Assembly (NCBI GenBank): GCA_964036195.1
Contig: OZ038450.1
Span: forward strand, 13,952,701-14,016,700
DNA length: 64,000 nt
DNA from: Sphaerolaimus hirsutus
Taxonomy: Eukaryota > Nematoda > Chromadorea > Monhysterida > Sphaerolaimidae
Direction: 5' to 3'
Below, piece after piece: positions 1 through 9,463 of this stretch. Positions within the stretch are counted from its first letter, which is position 1, and each line of letters begins with the position of its first letter. The notes under the pieces were generated by a model that searched no databases, had not been told where the DNA came from, and saw nothing but the letters and a program-made list of their open reading frames with translations. The position numbers and the translations under genes are program-made.

Positions 1-170
1 TTAACCCCATTGGCACCCAACGCCAGCTGAAAAAGGTGCAAAATGCTGCAGAAAGTGCATCATCATGCGCGCACTCATTCAGCCACTAAAATGAGACAAC
101 TGCGCCCTCTGTGCACTTACACAAGTCACCACACAGGATATTCAACAAAGAGCGTGTCGATGCCACTGAC

Positions 171-330
171 CCCGAGCGCGGCGGTCCTGCCCGCCCTGGC
201 GGCGATGTGCACCACGTTCCATCGATGTTTATTGGTGCGATGAACGTCGGCGCCGTAGTGCAGCAGCAGCTGGACGCACTCGTCGCACGAAGCGACGCGA
301 CAGGACTTTGACTCGTCGTGTTCTATCGCG
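171..330 (-). CDS. ANKRD16: ANKRD16-like exon 3
   Basis: Acceptor CCTTCAG before 330 and donor GGG|GTCAGT after 171, phase 0. It encodes ECVQLLLHYGADVH and WNVVHIAARAGRTAALG. Bases 1-170 are read as the next intron; I see no exon in them. Confidence 0.75.
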
Positions 331-1342
331 CTGAAGGTATTGGGGTAAAATGAGTAGTACCGTATTTGCTTGAATTATTCCTCCTGTTAGATGAGTGAGG
401 CAAACTAATCCTCCATTGAATAATATCCCGTTTGATGCATAAGATCGTGACTGGTACATCATCTTAGAGGGATTTACAAGTGTTACAGTGTTTTTGATGG
501 CAAAACATAGCAAGCTAAAATATTTTAATCAACTTAATAATGGATATAACGTATTTGTAATTTGTTGAGTGAACATGTAATTCTCTGTTCCATGCAATTT
601 TTAATGGACCCCGATTTTCAGCTCAAAAGACCATAGATAAATGTATGGAAACTCAAGAGCACACCAAGCGAGCATGAGCGGGGTCCAATCGCCTTGCTTC
701 AAACAATCGGGCGGTAATTGGAGCTGCTCCAAAAGAAACTGGACACAGGTTGTAGAGCCATTCTGCGCTGCCTCGTGCAACACACCTTTGCCTGCGGCAC
801 AAAAGTGCACGAGAATGAAGCAGCACACCAGAGTTGTAAAAAGTAACGAACTTTTTTCAAAGTATACGTAAACATAAACTATTTATTTTTACTCACCCCT
901 GAGTACAGAAAACGTAAAGTAAATTTTTTTTAGCACACCACCAAAAGGGCATGGCGCCGATTAGCACCGGCATTCAATAATTAACTGAGAATAAGTTCCC
1001 CAGAGGAACTGTACGTGGATGGCACTGCACCACCACACGGAATTGGATAGGCCATTTCATGTAGATTTACACAGATGGGGTAAACGGAAAATTGTCCCAA
1101 GACGCAACCCCCCACCCCCCACTGCCTACAAATGTAAAATCTATTATAGAAAATTTTGAAAAAAACATACCATACTTATTGACAGCTCTAAGAAGCATAT
1201 CCTTAGCCGCGCAGGCACTTCCCACGCGAGCGACAAACTCGCTTATCAAACTCAATTGGTCATTTCTGGCCGCAATGTGCAACGGCGTGTCACCTTGAGC
1301 GTTGATCGCCCGCAGATATTCAGTTGGATTCAGCTCCGCCAT
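171..1342 (-). CDS. ANKRD16: Ankyrin repeat protein, ANKRD16-like (partial; 3' exons outside window)
   Basis: Three coding exons on the minus strand, 1171-1342, 665-791 and 171-330, join in phase (1, then 2, then 0) to give about 153 residues. The protein is a run of ankyrin repeats: GDTPLHIAARN in exon 1, then VLHEAAQNG and DCLKQGDWTPLMLAC, then LLLHYGADVHRTN and WNVVHIAARAG. The DCLK-DWTPLM and KDGWN-type words and their order match recalled ANKRD16. In mouse, ANKRD16 binds alanyl-tRNA synthetase and helps remove misactivated serine; a cytosolic or nuclear quality-control role here is inference. The chosen ATG at 1342 opens the ankyrin frame, but a CAG just upstream could also be a splice acceptor, so an upstream exon is possible. 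The remaining repeats must lie beyond base 1. Other multi-ankyrin proteins are the main alternative. Confidence 0.75.
331..664 (-). other. ANKRD16-like intron 2
   Basis: AT-rich intron between exons 2 and 3. I see no coding sequence or recognisable repeat in it. Confidence 0.6.
665..791 (-). CDS. ANKRD16: ANKRD16-like exon 2
   Basis: Acceptor TGCCGCAG before 791 and donor TTG|GTGTGC after 665, phase 2. It encodes the LHEAAQNG repeat and the diagnostic DCLKQGDWTPLMLA segment; the split TG codon becomes Cys with the next exon, as in ANKRD16 of other animals. Confidence 0.8.
1171..1342 (-). CDS. ANKRD16: ANKRD16-like exon 1
   Basis: ATG at 1342, donor G|GTATGT after 1171, phase 1. It encodes MAELNPTEYLRAIN followed by the first ankyrin repeat GDTPLHIAARN. 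Exon 2 completes the codon to read NKYGKGVLHEAA. Confidence 0.75.
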
Positions 1343-1345
1343 CTG

Positions 1346-1553
1346 GGCCAGTTCCGCAAATTGAGAAGTGAAATGGCAAATGTGAAGTGAATTTAGAAGT
1401 GAATAAAGAAGGAAATTGGCAAAAGCGGAGGGAAATTACTTTTAATTTTTATTTTTTGGTTCGCTATTGCCAATTTACTTGCCATTTCACTTCGCTTTTG
1501 CCAACTTTCTTCTCAATTCACGTCGCTTTTGCTCAATTCACTTAGAGCCAATT
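1346..1553. repeat. Palindromic MITE, GGCCAGTTCCGCAA family, degenerate copy
   Basis: It opens with GGCCAGTTCCGCAAAT and words such as GAGAAGTGAAATGGC, which return as reverse complements (GCCATTTCACTTC) in the second half. It begins only three bases upstream of the ANKRD16-like ATG. Confidence 0.6.
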
Positions 1554-1635
1554 TCAATTTTTTGAAAAAAAACTTCAGTAGCGGCCGAAGGATCAGTTGA
1601 GAGAAAATATCGCAGATTTAAGTTAGTGCTCTTCT

Positions 1636-1870
1636 GGTGCCAGTTCCGCAAAATGAGAAGTGAAATGACAAAGGCTAAGTAAAAGCGCAGAGGCGAAAGC
1701 GAAATGGCATGTGAATTGGCAAGTGAAACGGCGAAAGCGAAGAGAAATTACTTTTTATTTATATTGATTTTTACCTCGCTTTTGCCAATTCACGTGCCGT
1801 TTCACTTCGCCTTTGCGCTTTTACTTCGCTTTTGCCATTTCACTTCTCACTTCTATTTTGCGGAACTGGC
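1636..1870. repeat. Palindromic MITE, GGCCAGTTCCGCAA family
   Basis: Left end GCCAGTTCCGCAAAATGAG and right end TTTTGCGGAACTGGC are inverted copies. The arms are made of GAAATGGCAAAAGCGAAG-like words. About 235 bp, no ORF. The same ends occur at 4664, 14471, 43523 and 44421. Confidence 0.7.
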
Positions 1871-2747
1871 CCCTGATCAACATTTTTCGTCAAAACGGAA
1901 ACAAGCGCGGCCCGACATCAAACATTTATTCACAGGAGACTAGTGATGAAAAATCGTCAGAAAAATGCGCAATGACACATCGACATATGGCACTAGCGTG
2001 TCAAAAAGTAGCCTTAAGCCAGGGCGACTAGGTAGCTGAAGATTGAATACGGCACCGACACCAAGGGCGCCTGGGAAAACGGGCCCATCACCCTCCGCAC
2101 CGTCCAAGGTCCAGCCCAGCACATTGTAAAATGGCAATTTGTAAAGTTTCAAGTAGAATGCAAAATGCCCCGTTAAAAAATTTGGTCAGACCTTTTACAT
2201 TACATGTGACAGATTTGCGTGGGACTTTATATTTTACAGGGCGCGAGGCTGGCTCGATTTTTTTTGTATTGAAATCACGCACACGAACTCAAGCAGAATG
2301 AATGGGTATTTATACTTTATTTACAACATCCAACATGTACCGTTGAAGAAATCTTTATGAAGTGTATATAATATTGAAAAATTAAGTGGAAAACATGGGC
2401 ATGGCGAGCAAACCACCTATGAAAGCTCTTTTTTGCAGGCTTGATTAAAAATGAGCAGTTCTCACTTCTCACCGTGGAATTCCATTGAAGTGCTACGCAG
2501 CTTTTAAGTTTTGAGTGCCCACAGATCAGTGCTAATGCGGGATAAAATGCCATAAACCACAACTCGCCAAACCCTGTCGCCACACATCAAGATGTATAAA
2601 TAGTACACGTGATCATAAATATGAGCAAAATAGGCGAAAAATGCGAATTTAACCAGTGCACAGGGTTCGCATTAGTTAACAATCCTGGATAATAGTTTAA
2701 AAAGTTTGGACACAAACGAAAAAAAGATGATATGATTTGGGGATGTA

Positions 2748-2955
2748 CCGGCCGTAAAGTAGACCCAGTCGTAAAGTACGCCTACCCGGCCGTAATCTAA
2801 ACCCGGCCGTAAAGTAAACCCGGCCGTAATGATGCCCGGCCGTAAAGTAGCACCCCCTACTTTACGGCCGGGTAGGCGGGCCGGGTTTACATTACGGCCG
2901 GGTAGGCGTACTTTACGACTGAGTCTACTTTACGGCCGGGTTTACTTTATGGCCG
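2748..2955. repeat. Palindrome of CCGGCCGTAAAGTA units
   Basis: Five or six units of CCGGCCGTAAAGTA(GACC) run on the top strand to about 2858. They are followed by the reverse complement TACTTTACGGCCGGG several times to about 2955, so the whole 200 bp can fold on itself. Confidence 0.7.
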
Positions 2956-3108
2956 AGATTTCGCCGATATAACACTTGTTCAGTTCAATAAGGAAACCCT
3001 GTCCAAGCGAAAGCTAAAGTGTTAAGAAAAAAAAAAACGGTTTAAAGGCATCATTATCAGCTGGACATCAGAGCTTCAATGTTAAGTTATGCATATATAT
3101 ATATAACT

Positions 3109-4320
3109 AAACTGGTGGAAAATATAAATGGAAAATTCACGAAATAACATTTTAAAAATCCCACAAGCAAGCTATCAGGCTGTCACTTAGTGTGAGGGTG
3201 CCCCCAAGTATCTACTATATATACCCGAGGGGGCACCCCCTCAGGCCACCCTTGCTGCTAAAAATATTTTTTTAGTGTTTTTTTCTGGCAAATATAAATG
3301 GAAAATCCATACAAATTTTTGTTCAGGCCAGAATTTGATTTATTTATAAAATTGGTTGGGGATGGTTTAGGCCACTGATTTTTTGGACATATGAGATGGT
3401 AACTTCCTGCAACTTTTCCACCCCCTCACAACCCACACAATCCCCACACCAAAATTTTGCCGAAGATCAAACCTGAAATATTTTTTTGAACAAAACATAG
3501 AGTGGAACTAATGTGTCTTACACAGCCCCAGGCTTATCATACAGCACATGGGGGCCAGGACTGGCTTCCTAAGTGTCATGAGCAACATGTGGCTGGCCCC
3601 GCACCACATTGTTGCATAAGTCTGCATTTGTGTCTATCAGTGAAAATATGACTGTTCAAAGACAGCATTTACGTAAAAGCGTGACCAGCTTCTGCTGCAT
3701 CTGGATGCAAATCATTAAATGCTAGTGCCCATTGAATACAAATGACAATTATCTGTGAAAGATATACCAGGGGACAACTGCCATTGTGTCTTGTAGTTTG
3801 TGTAAATGGGCAAGACAGATGAAGAGGTCATTCTCAGAAAGTGCAAATTTGTGGTTTTGCAATCACAATCAAAATTTTTGCACTTATAAAGTTCTCAATA
3901 TGTTTGAATGTTATGAAGTGGCTGATATCTGCAATTTGGGGTAGATTTTTGTGGGGCAGCAGCAGTGGGGGGACAGCAGCGAGTACAAATCACCCTGCAA
4001 CCTATGTGCGGCTCTGAGCAAGCCATTTGTGATTTTTTTCTATCAAAAAACTACCAGCACAAGCATATCCATTGCTTGTGTTGGCAGCATGCCAAAAAAA
4101 TGGCAGCGGGCTTACCCTCAGCAATATTCTGAGTGGGATTCCGAAATTTTCCATTTATATTTGCCAGAAAAAAATCGTTAAAAATATACGGAAGGCTGTA
4201 ACGGCAGACCAGGGCCCCACATTGACACAAAATTTTAGCAAAATTGGGCTGATAATTTGCACATGAGAATATTTTGAAAATTGATGTAGTCAATTTTCCA
4301 TTTATATGTTCCACCAGTTT
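3109..4320. repeat. Inverted-repeat element with AAACTGGTGGAA ends
   Basis: Left end AAACTGGTGGAAAATATAAA and right end TTTATATGTTCCACCAGTTT are inverted copies; flanking TATATA tracts extend the symmetry. No convincing ORF is present. A solitary copy of one end, TTCCACCAGTTTAGTTA, lies near 43133. Confidence 0.65.
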
Positions 4321-4531
4321 ATATATATATCGTAAGTTATATATATGCATATTGGTCTGCATAGTTGCTCCATGCTTGCTCCACATAGACACCTAGATAG
4401 TTGAGCTATTTGTGGAGGGCTCAGGGGATAGTAACCTCGGGATAGAAAAATAGCTGAGTAGCCCTCCCCCATGAGATCCCCGCAACGGGTCTACATGCCA
4501 TGCGAGCCTACTTCCATAATGATGTCTACAG

Positions 4532-5370
4532 CAGAGTTGCGAAAGTGTATTTACACTTACCCGAAATACCCGGGTAAATGGGCATTTATATTTACACTTA
4601 CACTTACACTTTCATAAAATACCCATACACTACCGTATTTTTGATCTACAACCTTTGATCAGTGGCCAGTTCCGCAAGTGGAAAAGTTAAGAGTTAAAAC
4701 TTAAAAGTTGAGTAAAATGACAAATGACAAGTTATGAGTAAAGTTAAGAGTTAAGAGTTGAGTAAAACGACAAATGATTTTACCCAACTCTTATTTAACT
4801 TTTTACTTTACTCTTAACTTATCATTTATCATTTTACTCAACTCTCAAGTTTTAACTCTTAACTTTTCCACTTGCGGAACCGGCACCTGTACTCATGGTA
4901 TTCTACAGTTTCATCATACTTTTGTAAAAAGGACAAGATCAATGTAAGTTCACCAACTGGACACAAAGTCAACTTTTGCATTGACATTTGCTGCATGTCC
5001 ATTCTTGCATTTAAACAGTGTGTATCGCATTGCTTAATCAGTAAAATATCAACACTGAAAAACTGTCATTATTAGGGAACTTCATACCACTACAGTATTT
5101 GTTACAGTCTGAAATGTTTCATAAAAGGCTGTAAAATGTGAAATAATGCATGAAAATGATAAATAAATTGATCTAAAGGTGAGAGCGGTGTTTTCCAATG
5201 CTCAACAGTGAGAGCTCTTTCTAAATTTTTTTTTACACTTACACTTTTTTTACACTTTCCTAGGTATTTTTAAAATACCTTACACTTTTGGTATCCATAC
5301 TCAAAATTTGGAAAGTGTATTTACACTGACAGTTACACTTTCCAAAAATACCAGTATTTTAACAACTCTG
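4532..5370. mobile_element. Non-autonomous hAT-like element, CAGAGTTG ends
   Basis: Ends are CAGAGTTG and CAACTCTG, flanked on both sides by the exact 8 bp duplication GTCTACAG (4524-4531 and 5371-5378). Eight-base duplications and CAGNGNTG ends are typical of the hAT superfamily. The arms are AAGTGTATTTACACTT-like words. A MITE of another family (4664-4884) lies inside it. Confidence 0.85.
4664..4884. repeat. Palindromic MITE, GGCCAGTTCCGCAA family, nested
   Basis: GGCCAGTTCCGCAAGTGGAA at the left and CTTGCGGAACCGGC at the right, with AAGTTAAGAGTT words in one arm and AACTCTTAACTT in the other. It is inserted in the CAGAGTTG element. Confidence 0.7.
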
Positions 5371-6203
5371 GTCTACAGGTTATTATTCATACGAAGGACA
5401 ACGGTGGTGTCATTGTCACCTTGATAATTATGTTATGAAAAAATCACTGGACGCCCAAGACAGAACACAAGTTACAGGAAAGGAATAAATGTAAAATAAT
5501 GACTAAAATGTCAATTTAAATTCCAAAGGAGGTACATCAAAAACAACATAAGGTAAATATGGCCAGGGCTAAAATACACCCATACTGTTAGTGAGCTGAA
5601 GTTCTAAGTAATAACAATTTATATAAACAAATTTAAACTCCCTGCGTCTTGGCTCAGAGAGTCTTACACGGAATGCTAAAACGAATTACCTTTAAGATTC
5701 AAATGCCTAGAAAGTCGAAAAAATAGAACAACATTAAACAATAGAATCTGTCGAAACGGTGTCTAGATTGTAACCGGTAACTCCCCAATTATTTTTCTGA
5801 ACTCGGCATAAAATAAAAATCAATCAATAAAAGTCAATTTTCAATTTAAAATTATCAAACTTTTTATAAAAATACAATCCTGGGGGAGCTCAGAAATCAA
5901 GTACACAAATACGGAGTATTTCCGCTTACCCAAAATACCGGGTATTTGGGTTTTTAAATTTGCAATTACGCCTACCTGATACATTTATAGCAATTACTTG
6001 ATTTCAGCATGTACATATTTATGAGCTTGAACTTTTTTACGTAAATATATTTGTATTCGTATACTTCGCAAGTTTTCTAGCATTCTGTACATATATATTT
6101 CATATGGCAAGATATTAGTTGACATATCGTGTTCACAAACAATGTTTCTGTTACAATCAAACAATTACTTACAATCTCGTTATAAATTTACAATATGTTA
6201 TTG

Positions 6204-7662
6204 TAAACACCTTCCCGATCAAGTCCGGCCGCCTATTTTTTTTTCACTTCGCAGGCCATATCTCCGGTTGTGGTAGGGGTGGAAAACTAAAACTTGGGTG
6301 GTATATAGGCGCAACCCCCCACTACCCCTCATGAATAAATGGGGCAGCGGCGATTCACTATAGTGGGGGGCGCTGTATATGTGAAAAAAATTTACGGCAT
6401 TTTCACTGTCCCACACAGGTCCGGCCACCACTTGATTTCTTACACTTCGAGTGCCGTATCTCCAGCTGTGGGAGGGGTATAAATCTAAAATTTTTGGGGA
6501 TGTGTCGCCAACACCCCTCCCCTACTATACACTGGCCAGGCGGTTTTTGGCAACTCACCACAGTGTGGGGCGCAGTGCTAAAAGTTTGTTAAAACATTAC
6601 GGTCCCACACAAGTCCAGCACCTAATTGCATTTCAAAAAAATGAACACTTTTGTGTAAGTGTTTGATAATGTGACATAAATATGAAATATCCTCTAAAAA
6701 TATCTTATCCCACTCAAAACAGCCCACCACATGAACCCCTCCCACCAGGTGGCTGACAAAAAATCACTTTTTACAACTTTTTTATTAGACACTTGAATGG
6801 CTGGTTGACAATAATTTATAGGGGAGGGTTAAAGGTCTTAAGTTGTGTAAAAAATCTTACCTCAAAAATGCCTTCATAAGAAAATTTGCTGGGGGTGAAT
6901 TTCAAATTGTAAAAATGACATCATTGCAGGAACAAGAATAGGCAAAATTTACAATTTCAATTTACCCCCAGCAAATTTTCTTATGAAGGCATTTTTGAGG
7001 TAAGGTTTTTTACACAATTTGAAACCTTGAACCCTCCCCTATAAATTATTGTAAACCAGCATTTCAAGTGTCTAATAAAAAAAGTTGATAAGTTATTTTT
7101 TGTCACCCACATGGGGGAGGGGTTCATGTGGTGGTCAGTTTTAGGTCGGATAAAATATTTTTAGAGGGTATTTCATGCTTATTTCACATTGTCAACCACA
7201 TTAGTGTGTAAACAACACAAAAGTGTCCATTTTTTGAAATTCAATTGGATGCTGGACTTGTGTGGGACAGTAACATTTTAATAAATTTTAAACGTTGCAC
7301 CCCACACTGTGGTGAGTTGTTAAAAACCGCCTGGCCAGTGTATAGTAGGGGATGGGTGTTGGCAACACATCCCCAAAATTTTAGATTGATACACCTCCCA
7401 CAGCTGGAGGTACGGCACCCGCAGTGTAAGAAATCAGTTGGGGCCGGACCTGTGTGGGACACTAAAAAAGCTGCATTTTTTTTTGCACTCGGCGACCCAT
7501 CCAGTAGGGGGTCGCTGCGACCCCTTCAATTCATGCGAAGTAGAGGGGGGTTGCGCCAATATCTACCCCAAGTTTCAGCTTCAGGCGCGTCCTAGAACTG
7601 TAGATAGGACATCAGAAGTAAAATAAAAAATTGGGGGCCGGACTTAATCGGGAAGGTGTTTA
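6204..7662. mobile_element. 1.46 kb foldback element, TAAACACCTTCCCG ends (copy 1)
   Basis: Starts TAAACACCTTCCCGATCAAG and ends with its inverse. Both halves are inverted copies along nearly the full length: GCTGTGGGAGG and CCTCCCACAGCTGG, GAAAATTTGCTGGGGGT and ACCCCCAGCAAATTTTC, closing on a short loop near 6920-6960. No ORF above 120 codons. A second copy is at 41009-42486. Confidence 0.8.
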
Positions 7663-7935
7663 GTAAAAAAACATATCGAGCTTATAGTCGCTGACCGAAA
7701 ACTTTACAATGAAATTTACAATATCCCATCAAAATAACAAATCAAAAAGTTTATCTCCGTTACTCGCTCATGTATAGAGTGCGGTCCGATCAGTATACCT
7801 ATACATTGGAATTGACATGGATAAAATACACAACACTGAAAATTTACAAAGCCACAACACACAGTTGACAGATTTTGAGCACGCTTATCATTCAATTCGC
7901 CGAAAAATCCAATGCCCAGATTTCGAACAGGTAAA

Positions 7936-8799
7936 TACCGTATTTCCTCGAAATACAACCCTCAAAATGGACACTATGAAATAATAAACCCACCCCCTCG
8001 AAATACACCCAAATATAGTGAAAAGAGAACGTAAATGACAAAAGCTGCGGTTTGTGATCCGGACAATGCAGAACACACGTTAAAAACAATGCCTGAGTAC
8101 GTTAGGAGCGGGCGTTTACCATCTACATACTTATATACCGTATTACCTCGAAATACCCCCATGGGGGTTTATTATTTCGCCAGCAAAATTTGAGGGGGGG
8201 TTAATTCGAGGGGGGGGGTTTATTCGAGGGGGGGTCTTATTATTTCGTCAGAAATTTTCGTAAGGATCGTAGTAAATAGTAGGCATTTGCATGCCCAAAA
8301 CAGGTAATAAATGTGTCCAAACAGGATATATTTGGACATAAAAACGTAGATTAGCTACACAAACATGTCCATGTGTAGCTGGAATACAGATAAACAGTAA
8401 TATACATCATGTACATTGCATACATGACGTATTTATTATGTACATGACGTACATCATTCCGAAGGGGGGGGGTATTTCGAGGGGGGGGGTTATTATTTCC
8501 CCAGCCGATTTTGAGGGGGGGTTAATTCGAGGGGGGGGGGTTAATTCGAGGGGGGAGTTAATTCGAGGGGGGGGGGGGGGGTTAATTCAAGGGGGGGGAT
8601 AATTCGAGGTAATACGGTAGGTCTATGGACGCTTAAACATGTCAGTTATTGTTGCAATTTTCTACGTCTGCGTACGTTACAGACGACGAGTTAGCACTGG
8701 GAGTTCAAAAAATTTCTGCCGAAATAATACCCCCCCCCCCCCCTCAAAATTTACACCCTGAAATATAAACCCCCCGGGGGGATTCTAGGAAATACGGTA
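7936..8799. repeat. Cluster of TACCGTATT / AATACGGTA palindromic elements
   Basis: TACCGTATTTCCTCGAAATA at the left is mirrored by AGGAAATACGGTA at 8799, with further ends at about 8147 and 8619. Interiors alternate G-runs with TTAATTCGAGG and TATTTCGAGG words. Every copy begins and ends with TA, compatible with a TA target duplication. Confidence 0.7.
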
Positions 8800-9230
8800 G
8801 TATTAACACACTAAAAACGACAACTCATTTCCATTGTCTTTTAGCCACAGTGCCACAATTTTGGCAGCCACGCGCCAAACATTACGAACTGGATTCTGTT
8901 CGGTCGGAGCGGAGAAGCAACTTCCAAGTAGATGGGGCCGGATCTGGGAATAGTGGAAGTGTGAATCAGCCGTGTGAGGAAATGGATACTCGCTCTTGAA
9001 TAACTGCCCCAATAGAAAGCCAGACAATGCAATTTTGTGCTCCAGAGTGATAATGATGATGCTTGCAAAATTTCAACAGTTTTCATTCCGAATGGTCGTA
9101 AATTTTTAATTTGTTATTATTTTGGTGATAGGCCAATATTTACGCCTCTAAAAATATGTTGCACATTTGGCGCCTAAGTGCTCGCGCATTCTCTACACAC
9201 TAAATACCTCAAATGTCTTATTTGCGATTT

Positions 9231-9463
9231 CTACAAAAAGCTTTCCCCCACAAACAAACCGGTGGAAATAAACTCATAGCTCAGCGGCGCTTTATTCGGC
9301 ATGTGGCTAATTACTTCATCGGTCACATTGACCCAAATGCCGGAATTCGACTCAAACCACAACATTTCGGAAATGTCGTCGTCCTTTTGGCAGCCGGTCG
9401 CTGCGGCCAATCTTGAGCGAAGTTCCCTTTCCGATGCGCTGCTCAGATAGAGCGCGGAATATG
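9231..9463 (-). CDS. TFCP2: TFCP2-like exon 17, C-terminus
   Basis: Acceptor AAACTCAG in phase. It encodes ALYLSSASERELRSRLAAA, ISEMLWFESNSGIWVNVTDE and ends GLFVGESFL then TAG. It matches the YLEELT and GIHVLISDEM region of TFCP2. Confidence 0.85.

Larger units (their letters stand above)
1343..9230. other. Intergenic region filled with palindromic repeats
   Basis: No protein-like ORF lies between the ANKRD16-like start and the TFCP2-like stop. The DNA is a series of inverted-repeat elements, listed separately, with AT-rich unassigned sequence at about 1871-2747, 5379-6203, 7663-7935 and 8800-9230. The last piece probably holds the 3' UTR of the TFCP2-like gene. Confidence 0.7.

Noticed and set aside
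171-1342. NF-kappa-B or other ankyrin-rich protein identity
   Set aside because: The DCLKQGDWTPLMLAC and WNVVHIAARAG words and the exon order fit ANKRD16 better; no Rel domain is present.
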